Assembly (NCBI GenBank): GCA_016186145.1
Contig: JACPMF010000002.1
Coordinates: 62,001-126,000, forward strand
Direction of reading: 5' to 3'
Source: Candidatus Sungiibacteriota bacterium
Lineage (GTDB): Bacteria; Patescibacteria; Paceibacteria; Sungbacterales; SURF-37
Length of the DNA: 64,000 bases
Under the pieces are notes generated by a model. The model was not told the DNA's origin. It made no database searches and worked only from the letters and a program-made list of their open reading frames with translations. Within the stretch, counting starts at the first letter, position 1. Each line of letters starts with the position of its first letter. Shown here piece after piece: positions 1 to 7,071 of the stretch. The translations under genes and the position numbers were made by a program.

Positions 1-207
1 AAGAACTTTTTTAAACTCATCCTGATGCAACGCGGGGACTAAAGTTTTCAACTCCGCCATCTTGAGTGCGCCGTATATGAGCGCGGGCTCATCTTTAACC
101 AAAAAAAGCGGGAAGCCGTAAGCAATTCCCCCGAGGCGCAAGAATAGCGCGAGAAAAAGAATCCAGAAAATCGGCCTTTTTATAATTTTGAAAATCGGAT
201 ACGCCAT
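1..207 (-). CDS. GT39-like membrane glycosyltransferase, N-terminal part (runs off window)
   Basis: The reading frame starts at an ATG at 207 and stays open to the window edge, giving the first 69 residues. It begins with a short basic segment, then a hydrophobic helix, then a stretch ending in KDEPALIYGALKM. An early luminal loop with an acidic pair after the first membrane helix is typical of the PMT/ArnT (GT39) family, where it holds the catalytic aspartate. It overlaps the 3' end of the upstream GT2 gene by 28 bp, so the two are probably co-transcribed: one could make a polyprenyl-phosphate sugar and the other use it as donor. The family call is inference from only 69 residues. Confidence 0.55.
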   Translation of the reverse strand, partial: MAYPIFKIIKRPIFWILFLALFLRLGGIAYGFPLFLVKDEPALIYGALKMAELKTLVPALHQDEFKKVL

Positions 208-887
208 GGTTCAATAAGCCCTTCCCAAATTATATGGGTATTTATTTTTGATTGGCCGGCTCTGCGTTCCGTAAAAACAATTGGGATTTCCTTTATACGC
301 GCGCTACGGCGGTAAAACATTGTCCGAAGCGTAAACCACCAGGCATAACCGGACGGTTTTATTTTTTCGAAAGGCACCATCTTAAGAAAGTCGGTTCTCA
401 TACAGGAAAAACCGGCAGTACAATCCCGAATCGGCAGCCCGGTAATAAACCGCACGTATATATTCCCACCCCAAGAAAGAATCCTTCGCCATAACTCCCA
501 ATTCTCGATCCCGCCACCCTGCATATACCGCGACCCGATAACAAGATCACGGTTCTCTGCCGCCCCAACCAATGCAGGAATGTACTTTGGATTGTGTGAA
601 AAATCAGCATCAATAGTAACAACACAGTCATCACCCTCTTCGCTTAAAACCTTCCGGAACGCCGTTTGATAAGCCGACCCCATGCCAAGCTTTTCCGAAC
701 GCGTCATGACCGACACGCGCGAATCCTTTGCGGCATATTCGCGCACCAAACCGGCGGTGCCATCAGGAGACCCATCGTCAATCACCAAAATTCTTGTGTC
801 CTCGGGCATATACCGAAAAATTTCCGTAATAAGCAAAACGATGTTCTCCCGTTCGTTGTAGGTTGGGATAATAATACGCGCTTTCAT
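180..887 (-). CDS. Polyprenol-phosphate mannosyltransferase-like GT2 (DPM1 family)
   Basis: This 235-aa protein has a single GT-A domain. The nucleotide-binding signature DDGSPDGT lies near residue 37, the metal-binding DAD motif near 93, and GSRYMQGG near 117. The RRAGQSK motif near 207 is characteristic of DPM1-like enzymes, which transfer a sugar from a nucleotide donor to polyprenyl phosphate on the cytoplasmic membrane face. No C-terminal membrane helices are present, as in short soluble DPM1 forms. It overlaps the next gene, a putative GT39 that would use the lipid-linked sugar. The exact sugar (mannose or glucose) cannot be told from sequence. Confidence 0.88.
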   Translation of the reverse strand: MKARIIIPTYNERENIVLLITEIFRYMPEDTRILVIDDGSPDGTAGLVREYAAKDSRVSVMTRSEKLGMGSAYQTAFRKVLSEEGDDCVVTIDADFSHNPKYIPALVGAAENRDLVIGSRYMQGGGIENWELWRRILSWGGNIYVRFITGLPIRDCTAGFSCMRTDFLKMVPFEKIKPSGYAWWFTLRTMFYRRSARIKEIPIVFTERRAGQSKINTHIIWEGLIEPWRIRFSKL

Positions 888-902
888 GAAAAAAAATAGA
901 AA

Positions 903-2012
903 CTAGGAAAATAGTGCAATAAACTTCGGCAAGACCTTATTAAGATCGTACTTTTTAACCCACCCCTTTTCTTCTTCCGAAGTGCGGCGCATATCAGAAG
1001 TCGGCTCGGTAAGCAACTCAACAATTTTTGCCGCAAATCCGTTAATATCCCCGCTCCTGACAATATATTTCTGAAGTATTGGTGGCGTTATCTCTCCTAC
1101 TCCGCCAACGTTGCTTGCAACATACGGAACGCCTGCGGCCATTGCCTCCAAAAGAACATGCGGGAATCCTTCTTCCTCGGACGGCATAAAGAAAACATCG
1201 GCAGCCGCAAAATAATTTTCAATTTCCGCATTAGGAACACTCCCGATTAAACGAACAAATCGTCCCAACCCTTGGTTTTTAACTTCCAACCTTAACCTTT
1301 CAAGCTCCGGGCCGTCGCCAACAATAACAAATATAACATTTTTAGACTGCCCTGTAACCGATTTAACGACGGGCACGATCACATGCGCCCCCTTCCTCCG
1401 CGACAGACGGTGCACAAAAAGAACTATTTTCCTATTACTGTCCACTCCGAATCTTTTCTTCGCAGAGCCACGATCATGACCATTATCAAAACGAAGTATT
1501 TTAATCCAATTCGGCAGGATAATTATACGCTTTCGATCCAGGCGATAACGGCGGCCGTATTCTGATGCGATACCGGCCGTTCCGGTAACTAAAATGTTGT
1601 GCCGCATTGCAAACCGAAATACGGTTTCCTCAAAAAATGAACGGCGATAAAGCCATGGCGCCCCGCAATTCCAATAATACGAAACGCCGCCAAAAAATGC
1701 CGTAACAAACCACGACGCCAATGCTCCATAAAACGAATAATGCGTGTAAAAATATCTTCTGCCCCTCATACGCTCGCGCATCAAAATAAAAAGAAGTTCT
1801 CCAAATCGTAGCGGCGGAAACGAAAACCTCTGACAATAAAAACGAAAAGGCGCATTACCAGGCAATAATTTTGCTTTTTCAATAACTAAAAAAATATCCA
1901 GATTCTCTCGCGCGCGCTCCAATAATTGATACAAATTAAAAAAATGGCTGCCGGTGGCAGGATCATACATCGGAAGAATATAGCAAATACCGGGTCTATG
2001 ATTTTCAACCAT
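903..2012 (-). CDS. GT4 family glycosyltransferase
   Basis: The product is about 369 aa with a GT-B fold of the GT4 type. The N-terminal half carries an acceptor-side domain with several aromatic helices. The C-terminal half has the Glycos_transf_1 signature EGFPHVLLEAMAAG, whose spaced glutamates hold the nucleotide-sugar phosphate and ribose. I chose the ATG at 2012 over the TTG three codons upstream. It lies 15 bp upstream of the GT2 gene in the same direction. Substrate is unknown; the neighbourhood points to envelope or S-layer glycan assembly. Confidence 0.85.
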   Translation of the reverse strand: MVENHRPGICYILPMYDPATGSHFFNLYQLLERARENLDIFLVIEKAKLLPGNAPFRFYCQRFSFPPLRFGELLFILMRERMRGRRYFYTHYSFYGALASWFVTAFFGGVSYYWNCGAPWLYRRSFFEETVFRFAMRHNILVTGTAGIASEYGRRYRLDRKRIIILPNWIKILRFDNGHDRGSAKKRFGVDSNRKIVLFVHRLSRRKGAHVIVPVVKSVTGQSKNVIFVIVGDGPELERLRLEVKNQGLGRFVRLIGSVPNAEIENYFAAADVFFMPSEEEGFPHVLLEAMAAGVPYVASNVGGVGEITPPILQKYIVRSGDINGFAAKIVELLTEPTSDMRRTSEEEKGWVKKYDLNKVLPKFIALFS

Positions 2013-2156
2013 CTGCAACAAATAATACCCAAAAGAGCCTGATAAAGTTGCTTTTTAACTATCCCATGACCCATGACACTTTTACGCTTTATTGACTTCC
2101 ACGCACAGATCAGTTAACTTCATTATAGAACTTTCGAATTCCATAGGGGGGCTGTC

Positions 2157-2375
2157 ATGCTGACAAACCGCGAAGTGGTTAAGCGTATCAATCGTTGGGC
2201 TAAGAAGCCGAGGGCCAGGGTGCCTGTTTGCGGTCATAACGAATCACATGGTCGATTAAAGGCCATCATCCTTAAGGACGGGGGACTTGGTAGCGAAGTT
2301 GTGATGTCCTGCACTCAATGTGATTTCAAAGAATTCGCTGAATTGCCCAATACCGCCTATCAGAAAGTTGCTTAG
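2157..2375 (+). CDS. Small zinc-ribbon-like protein, unknown function
   Basis: This 72-aa basic protein is preceded by a G-rich Shine-Dalgarno (AGGGGGGC) 5 bp before the ATG. It contains a CGHNESH segment near residues 25-31 and a CTQC segment near 57-60, a plausible single zinc-binding site. I do not recognise a family. It is the first of three small plus-strand genes in tandem, each with its own leader and terminator, lying in a gap between minus-strand glycosyltransferase and nucleotidyltransferase genes. A hairpin terminator follows 11 bp after the stop. Confidence 0.65.
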   Translation: MLTNREVVKRINRWAKKPRARVPVCGHNESHGRLKAIILKDGGLGSEVVMSCTQCDFKEFAELPNTAYQKVA

Positions 2376-2385
2376 CTCTCGTCAC

Positions 2386-2410
2386 GGACCCGCAATGTCG
2401 GGTCCTTTTC
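2386..2410 (+). terminator. Terminator of the small zinc-ribbon gene
   Basis: The stem GGACCCG/CGGGTCC (7 bp, 6-nt loop) is followed by TTTTC. Confidence 0.75.
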
Positions 2411-2414
2411 ATAT

Positions 2415-2467
2415 CCCTACGCCCCATGACATCTCTGTTATTTCAACGGTGTCCCGTGGTGACTCTT
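2415..2467 (+). repeat. Cassette-boundary repeat, copy B
   Basis: About 35 bp here match copy C at 2769-2817, including the shared stretch TTCAACGGTGTCCCGTGGTGA (with one substitution just upstream of it). Weaker relatives occur at 2058-2090 and 3155-3187. Each lies at a junction of the three tandem small genes, just before the next promoter. A function as attachment site is not established; attC-type consensus boxes were not found. Confidence 0.6.
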
Positions 2468-2493
2468 GACTTTTCCATTCTACTGGATGATAT
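2466..2493 (+). promoter_or_regulatory. Promoter of small membrane gene at 2529
   Basis: A -35 TTGACT is separated by 16 bp from TGATAT. The spacing and position, about 35 bp before the start codon, fit a sigma-70-type promoter. Confidence 0.45.
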
Positions 2494-2528
2494 TAGTATC
2501 AGTACATTTAACCAACGGGGAGGTTGTC

Positions 2529-2750
2529 ATGGAAACATTTAAGGGATTACTGCTACTTATCGTTTTATCTGTTGCAGTCGGTCTTGCGACGTGGTGGGCA
2601 TCCCCTTTTGATGGCTTCTGGCTTCCTCGTTTTGTTCTCTTCCTGTTTTTCGAGGCATCCGTGGTTATGAGTATATTCGGTGCCCTCGCCCTAATTGCTA
2701 TGCCCTTTGCCTTAATGCTCGGAGCTGTCCCCGAAAATAAATCGCGATAA
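2529..2750 (+). CDS. Small two-helix membrane protein, unknown function
   Basis: The start at 2529 is chosen because GGGGAGG lies 6 bp upstream; a longer frame from 2466 would put the promoter inside the gene. The 73-aa product has two hydrophobic segments (about residues 5-25 and 35-60) separated by an aromatic loop, so it should be an integral membrane hairpin. I recognise no family. It is the second gene in the tandem trio, whose three leaders resemble each other (G-run, then TGTC or TACC, then ATG). Confidence 0.6.
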   Translation: METFKGLLLLIVLSVAVGLATWWASPFDGFWLPRFVLFLFFEASVVMSIFGALALIAMPFALMLGAVPENKSR

Positions 2751-2758
2751 TCGCCCAG

Positions 2759-2793
2759 TGCCATGGCTCTCTACGACCCGTGGCATTTCTGTT
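2759..2793 (+). terminator. Terminator overlapping boundary repeat C
   Basis: The stem TGCCATGG/CCGTGGCA (8 bp with one G-T pair) is followed by TTTCTGTT. Its right arm is the beginning of boundary repeat copy C. Confidence 0.5.
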
Positions 2794-2817
2794 ACTTCAA
2801 CGGTGTCCCGTGGTGAT
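2769..2817 (+). repeat. Cassette-boundary repeat, copy C
   Basis: This is the closest partner of copy B at 2415-2467. It follows the second small gene and precedes the promoter of the third. Confidence 0.6.
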
Positions 2818-2819
2818 TA

Positions 2820-2848
2820 TTGCGGTTATCTTCCCATTCGACTATCCT
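2820..2848 (+). promoter_or_regulatory. Promoter of small membrane gene at 2890
   Basis: TTGCGG and TATCCT are spaced by 17 bp, about 40 bp upstream of the start codon. Confidence 0.45.
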
Positions 2849-2889
2849 TAAGATAAATCAGTTCTTTGCTTTTCGTGGGGGGGGTTACC

Positions 2890-3105
2890 ATGGGCAGATA
2901 TTGGGTTTGGATGGCCTTATCTTTGGCCCTTGTTGGTCTGTTCTTCGGGATTCTTGGTGCCTATAAAATGGTTACTTCGCAAAATTTCCAAAGCTTGTGG
3001 TATATGATCTTTGGCATTGCCATCCTTTGTACAAATTTGATTTGGATAAAGAGAATGTGTAAGAAATATCCTCCGTCAACCACTACAAAACACGTCATCT
3101 TCTAA
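2890..3105 (+). CDS. Small two-helix membrane protein, unknown function
   Basis: The 71-aa product starts at the ATG at 2890, which follows a run of nine G that serves as Shine-Dalgarno. It has two hydrophobic helices (about residues 5-25 and 35-55) and a basic tail. No family is recognised and it is not obviously homologous to the gene at 2529 beyond topology. It is the last of the three tandem small genes and is followed by a terminator hairpin. Confidence 0.6.
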   Translation: MGRYWVWMALSLALVGLFFGILGAYKMVTSQNFQSLWYMIFGIAILCTNLIWIKRMCKKYPPSTTTKHVIF

Positions 3106-3121
3106 TATCCTTCCATTCAAT

Positions 3122-3149
3122 GAGCCGTTCCTACGGCTCTTTATCTTTG
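3122..3149 (+). terminator. Terminator after third small gene
   Basis: The stem GAGCCGT/ACGGCTC with a TCCT loop is followed by TTTATCTTT. Confidence 0.75.
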
Positions 3150-3199
3150 CCTCTACGAACCATGACACTTTTTATACTTCAGCAATGTCATAACAATAC

Positions 3200-3865
3200 C
3201 TAACTTCTGCGCACCTCTTCCAATCGCGCCTCTGTTCCAGCATCCTGCCAAAAACCGTTATGCAAAAAAACGTGGAGACTTCCAGATTCCGCAAGACGAG
3301 GAAATACGTCTTTTTCGATCATAAATGTTTTTTCCATAATTCCCTCAAAATGTTTTGGATGTAAAATGTAACAACCGGCATTGATATATCCCGGCTTCAA
3401 CTCGGCCGGTTTTTCTAAAAATGCTTTTATGCGACCGTCTTTGATTTCCAAAAGTCCGAAATCGCGCGCATCTTCGCGCCACGCGCCAACTATACATGGC
3501 ATTCCCGGCTTATGCGTTTTTAAAAGCGACGTAAAATCAATATCGTTCATCACATCTCCGTTCAAAACCATAAAATCCTCGCCGATATCGCTTGTGGCAA
3601 ACTTAACAGCACCCCCCGTCCCGAGCGGCTCCGGTTCAACAACATGTTCAATATAACCCTTGCCGTTGTCGGTCAGATGCGCAATTATTTGATCCGCCCG
3701 GAAACCCAAAGACAGCCGTATATCTTTAAGACCGTGCTTCTCAAGGCCCTCAACGATGTGATCAAGCATCGCCTTGCCGCGAATCTTAACAAGCGCTTTC
3801 GGAATATCTTTTGCCGAATTCGGAAGACGCGTTCCCTTGCCTCCGGCAAGTATTATGACCTTCAT
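3200..3865 (-). CDS. Sugar-1-phosphate nucleotidyltransferase (NTP_transferase, HddC-like)
   Basis: This 221-aa protein activates a sugar phosphate with an NTP for glycan synthesis. The pyrophosphorylase signature AGGKGTRL lies near residue 7 and the substrate loop IPKALV near 21. LNGDV near 100 supplies the metal-binding aspartate, followed by EKP. The size matches single-domain nucleotidyltransferases such as heptose-1-P guanylyltransferase or MurNAc-1-P uridylyltransferase. An ATG at 3874 in the same frame lies inside the terminal repeat of the inserted GIY-YIG element; I prefer the ATG at 3865, which is part of the duplicated target site. The natural upstream region has therefore been displaced by the insertion. 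Confidence 0.85.
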   Translation of the reverse strand: MKVIILAGGKGTRLPNSAKDIPKALVKIRGKAMLDHIVEGLEKHGLKDIRLSLGFRADQIIAHLTDNGKGYIEHVVEPEPLGTGGAVKFATSDIGEDFMVLNGDVMNDIDFTSLLKTHKPGMPCIVGAWREDARDFGLLEIKDGRIKAFLEKPAELKPGYINAGCYILHPKHFEGIMEKTFMIEKDVFPRLAESGSLHVFLHNGFWQDAGTEARLEEVRRS

Positions 3866-4164
3866 CCCACACATAACTAATGCGTAAAACTATTGCGAAG
3901 TCTTTCCTTGAGCCTCCGCAGTCCCTGCGCATGTAGCTTTAAAGATTTCTCCCGATTATATGCATCTATTTTTGAAGAGTATGCCTCAAAATATACAAGG
4001 CGCCATGGAGCATACTTTTTGGTGTGGTATGAAAAACCACTATTATGCCACGAAAGTCGTTTCTGCAAATTAGAAGTACATCCTATATACAAACTGCGAT
4101 TTTTCTTAGATTGTAAGAGATATACACAATAAAGCATAGCGCATTAGTTATGTGTGGGATTCAT
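3861..4164. mobile_element. TIR element carrying a GIY-YIG nuclease, with 5-bp target duplication
   Basis: The element spans 3866-4159 (294 bp). Its left end CCCACACATAACTAATGCG is matched perfectly in inverse at the right end (4140-4158, plus one extra A at 4159). It is flanked by direct repeats TTCAT at 3861-3865 and 4160-4164. The only gene inside is the GIY-YIG nuclease, which fills the element and uses the terminal repeat for its stop codon. The same 13-bp tip with a different 5-bp duplication bounds a second element at 11380-11498. No transposase is present. The insertion falls on the start codon of the nucleotidyltransferase gene. Confidence 0.78.
3877..4137 (-). CDS. GIY-YIG nuclease (short UPF0213-like), element-borne
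   Basis: This 86-aa single-domain nuclease has the VYLLQ...LYIGCT form of the GIY-YIG motif, the conserved arginine in LQKRLSWHN, and the catalytic glutamate region in AYNREKSLK. A basic C-terminal tail follows. All expected active-site residues seem present, so it is probably active. GIY-YIG domains cut DNA with one metal and are known from repair enzymes, homing endonucleases and Penelope-type retroelements. Here the coding region is bounded tightly by terminal inverted repeats, with the stop codon inside one repeat. A role in moving the element is inference. Confidence 0.88.
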   Translation of the reverse strand: MLYCVYLLQSKKNRSLYIGCTSNLQKRLSWHNSGFSYHTKKYAPWRLVYFEAYSSKIDAYNREKSLKLHAQGLRRLKERLRNSFTH

Positions 4165-4213
4165 AAACAAAAGAAGTGATACTTCTGTCTATTCCGTAAT
4201 ACCCTCAAAAGCA

Positions 4214-5380
4214 TCACAAAGTACTCAAACGGCCGATAATGCGTTCGGTCCGTTTTTTCCACGTATGATCTCCGGCTATTTCCAGCGCGCGGACGGCGCG
4301 CCTTCTTGACTCCGTGCGATCAGTAACCGCCCGATTTATGCCTTCCGCCAATGCTTCGGCGTTTTCCGGCTCAACCAAAAACGCCGAAGCATCGTCAATA
4401 ATTTCCCTTATAGAATTCAAATCAGAAGCGACAATCGGCACGCCGCTTGCCATGTATTCAAAAATCTTCATCGGCGACATGTAAAAATTATAATGATCGT
4501 TTTTAGGAAACGGCGATATCAAAACATCGCACATTTTCAGATACTGGGGAACGCTGGAATGTTTAACCCAACCGGTAAAAATAAGCTTCCGCTCTATGCC
4601 CATACCGGACGCCATTCTTTTATAATAGTCCGCATCTTCTTTACTTCCTCCGATTATAAGGGCCTTAAAATCGGGGCCAAGCAACTTCATAGCGCTAAAC
4701 AGAGTTCCAACACCCTTTTCCATGTCCATAGTCCGCAACGAACCTGCGTAGCCGATCAAAAAGGTCTCCTCCGGAATATCGTAAGATTTTCTTAACAATA
4801 CGCCATTGCCGGCCCCTGAAAAAGATTCAACATCAACAGCGTTTGGCTCATAGAAAAGCCTCTCTGCGGGCACATCAAACAATTCGGCAATGCGCCCCTG
4901 TTTCCACCGGTTTGTAACAACCGCAAAACGGACGCGCCTGAAAAGCGTTTTATAAAATCTTGTATTACGAGGGAAATCATGCACTTCGTAAACAGTGTTT
5001 GGGAACCTCAACGAGGCAAAAAGAAGCGGCAACGCCTCATTTGAATACACGACAGCATCTTTTTTTGCAAAAAACAAAAGATACAGCAAAACCATTTTTG
5101 AAAACACGATATAACTTGCCGCAAAAGCCAGCCGCTTAAAAAAAGGCAGAAAAAGTAAGTCAATGGTCGGAAGATAAACAACCTTAAAATTATTTTTTAC
5201 ACCGTAAAATTCCGCAGGAGTGTTTCTTGATCTGCCGAGACGCCTCGGCGCGAGAAAAGTAACGGACACGCCAGCATCGGCAAACGCCTCCGCATTTTTT
5301 GCGGCAAAAACTGCCGCCGCTTTCTCGCCGGGAAATCTGCCGTGAAATATCAAAAATAGCTCTTTATGCACTGGCCTCAT
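4214..5380 (-). CDS. GT4 family glycosyltransferase
   Basis: The 388-aa product is a two-domain GT-B enzyme. The C-terminal half has GYAGSLRTMDMEKG near residue 215, then SPMKIFEYMASGVPIVASD near 305, which is the E-x-G/A-x-P variant of the donor-binding motif. It starts with an ATGA overlap with the preceding glycosyltransferase gene, so translation is probably coupled. Acceptor and sugar are unknown. It belongs to the envelope glycan group. Confidence 0.85.
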   Translation of the reverse strand: MRPVHKELFLIFHGRFPGEKAAAVFAAKNAEAFADAGVSVTFLAPRRLGRSRNTPAEFYGVKNNFKVVYLPTIDLLFLPFFKRLAFAASYIVFSKMVLLYLLFFAKKDAVVYSNEALPLLFASLRFPNTVYEVHDFPRNTRFYKTLFRRVRFAVVTNRWKQGRIAELFDVPAERLFYEPNAVDVESFSGAGNGVLLRKSYDIPEETFLIGYAGSLRTMDMEKGVGTLFSAMKLLGPDFKALIIGGSKEDADYYKRMASGMGIERKLIFTGWVKHSSVPQYLKMCDVLISPFPKNDHYNFYMSPMKIFEYMASGVPIVASDLNSIREIIDDASAFLVEPENAEALAEGINRAVTDRTESRRRAVRALEIAGDHTWKKRTERIIGRLSTL

Positions 5381-6540
5381 ATGGACCCAAAAGACTCTTT
5401 ATACATTAACAAATACTCATTTTGAGTTTTTGGCGACAAAGCAAGAACTTCTTCCTGCGCCCTCTCGGCCATCTGTCTCATTTTCTGATTATTTTGTCTG
5501 GCCCATTTTAAAATACCGGCAAGCTTTTGGGCATCTTTTACCCCTATCACCCGCCCCGTTTCTCCATCCCTAATTATGTCCCCCGCCACTCCAACATCGG
5601 TCATAACCACCGGACAGCCGGCGGCCGCAGCTTCAAGCACGGTACGGCCATAACCTTCAAAATTTGAAGTCAGAAGATAGATATCGGCGCCTTTATAGTA
5701 TGAAACAAGATCGTCCTGCCAACCCTCAAAGCAGACTTTGTCCGCAAACCCTAAACTCGAAACTCTTCCGCCGGAGGCGGATCCGCCTTTGGCGGAAAAC
5801 CCTAAACCATTACGTTCCGGGCCGTCTCCGACAATAACAAGGCCGCTTTTGGGAAATGACTTAACAAACTCCGAAAACGCCTCAAGCGCCATGCCGATAT
5901 TTTTCTCACGCGTAAGTCGCGAAACCATTAGAATAATAAAATCAAATTGAGGATATTTGTTATGAAGATTAAAGCTTGGTCCTGCGTCAGCAATTCGTGC
6001 GCAGTCAACAAAGATAGGCAATACAGACAATGCTGAATGCTGAATGCTGAATGCTGAATTTAACGAATTAGCAATTCGTTTAGAAACAACTCGAAATTTG
6101 TCACCGCTGGGAATAATAAATCGCGCTAACCAATACCTCAATCGCTCTTTCCATGAATTTTTTCTGAAGCGCGGTGAGAAAAAATCTGCATGAATTTGAA
6201 TATGAAGTTTTACACCAAGCGCTTTTTTCAAAAACCAACCGGCTATTCCGGTTTCTGCCGGATCTTGAACACTCACCATTTTAATACCTCGCTCTTTAAT
6301 AATCTTCTTGGCGATACGAAACGCATCAAACGGCCGCATAAAATAAAACCGCGAATTTGTAGGATAAAGAAAAAGAGGCATTGCGCGTTCCTGCTTGAAT
6401 CCGCGGCCGGTATAAATAACCATATGATACTCCTCAAAAAGCCCGGCGTATTCGCGGATTCTTGCACCCGCAGGAGAATTCGGATCAAGCATGGAAATAT
6501 CGGTCCCAATTATTAATATTTTCCCAGCACTTATTGACAT
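5377..6540 (-). CDS. GT4 family glycosyltransferase with two in-frame repeat insertions
   Basis: The 387-aa protein has a GT4 fold with the C-terminal motif EGYGRTVLEAAAAGCPVV near residue 300. Two short insertions disturb the ordinary family sequence: a heptamer tandem repeat (6029-6060) giving SAFSIQHSALS near residue 165, and a palindrome (5766-5798) giving SAKGGSASGGRV near 255, flanked by 11-bp direct repeats. Both keep the frame, so the protein is probably functional. The start codon CAT on the plus strand overlaps the -35 box of the divergent gene at 6606. Confidence 0.85.
   Translation of the reverse strand: MSISAGKILIIGTDISMLDPNSPAGARIREYAGLFEEYHMVIYTGRGFKQERAMPLFLYPTNSRFYFMRPFDAFRIAKKIIKERGIKMVSVQDPAETGIAGWFLKKALGVKLHIQIHADFFSPRFRKNSWKERLRYWLARFIIPSGDKFRVVSKRIANSLNSAFSIQHSALSVLPIFVDCARIADAGPSFNLHNKYPQFDFIILMVSRLTREKNIGMALEAFSEFVKSFPKSGLVIVGDGPERNGLGFSAKGGSASGGRVSSLGFADKVCFEGWQDDLVSYYKGADIYLLTSNFEGYGRTVLEAAAAGCPVVMTDVGVAGDIIRDGETGRVIGVKDAQKLAGILKWARQNNQKMRQMAERAQEEVLALSPKTQNEYLLMYKESFGSI
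5746..5807. repeat. In-frame palindrome flanked by 11-bp direct repeats
   Basis: The palindromic core (TTCCGCC ... GGCGGAA, with GGCGGATCCGCC in its middle) lies at 5766-5798. The 11-bp direct repeat AAACCCTAAAC stands on both sides (5746-5756 and 5797-5807). At the protein level this duplicates the LGF stretch, as expected for a small palindromic insertion with target duplication. Confidence 0.65.
6029..6060. repeat. 4 x 7-nt tandem repeat (AATGCTG) inside a gene
   Basis: AATGCTG is repeated four times and followed by AATT. It is translated in frame within the glycosyltransferase. The same heptamer word recurs in the intergenic hairpin at 22766-22848. Confidence 0.9.
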
Positions 6541-6562
6541 ATAAATTTATTTATGTTAAACT
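6534..6562 (+). promoter_or_regulatory. Promoter of gene at 6606, overlapping a divergent start codon
   Basis: TTGACA and TAAACT are spaced by 17 bp. The final CA of the -35 box plus the next T form the reverse of the ATG of the divergent glycosyltransferase. Confidence 0.65.
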
Positions 6563-6605
6563 ATAAAAACAAGCAAAGTACTAAATTATGTGACCGGAGG
6601 TAAAA

Positions 6606-7037
6606 ATGCCTTACGAAGATGTGCCCTTTAAAAACAGTGATGAACTTATGCAAATCTATCGTGAGGTCATACGGAATAAATTCATTGAAGTTAATGGCTT
6701 ATTCTGGCCTATTTCGGCTCTTGTTACACCGACTAGCAACGGTCGCCACATAACTACTGACTTCGAAGCATTCGATGGATTCATGAGGGGCCTTCGGGCT
6801 GCGTGGATTCAGATTGTAAGTGAGGAAGAAACATTGGACCCGGAACCCGGCATAGAGAAGCTCCGAAAGGCCACATTTATTGCTACGCCACCACGTCGAG
6901 AACCGCAGCGAATGGTTGTTGAGGAGTATGTAGCGATAGATGACAAAAACCCCATTGGTGTTAGCCGCGTCGACATCGCAGTATATTCTGAAGGCAAAAG
7001 ACCGGATCTTGAAAACCGACGCCGCATCGAACTGTAG
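6606..7037 (+). CDS. Unknown protein, paralogue of the next gene
   Basis: This 143-aa protein follows an excellent Shine-Dalgarno (CCGGAGGT, 5 bp before ATG). No known family is recognised. Its C-terminal two thirds align with the next gene: FEAFDGFMRGLR against FEAFDAFIMALR, KLRKATFIATPPR against KLRRTTFMAPRKR, and VVEEYVAIDD...SRVDIAVY against VVEEYLAVDD...SRVAIEVY. The first 45 residues are unique to this copy. No signal peptide or membrane helix is seen, so it is likely cytoplasmic. Confidence 0.75.
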   Translation: MPYEDVPFKNSDELMQIYREVIRNKFIEVNGLFWPISALVTPTSNGRHITTDFEAFDGFMRGLRAAWIQIVSEEETLDPEPGIEKLRKATFIATPPRREPQRMVVEEYVAIDDKNPIGVSRVDIAVYSEGKRPDLENRRRIEL

Positions 7038-7071
7038 CGCAGTCCAACCAACAAACCGAAAGGAGATGCCA

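Noticed and set aside
2415..2817. Integron attC sites between the tandem mini-genes
   Set aside because: The boundary repeats lack the RYYYAAC/GTTRRRY boxes in the right order and no integrase gene is in the window.
6029..6060. CRISPR-like repeat
   Set aside because: Seven-base units without spacers; a simple tandem repeat. No CRISPR array or cas gene was seen.
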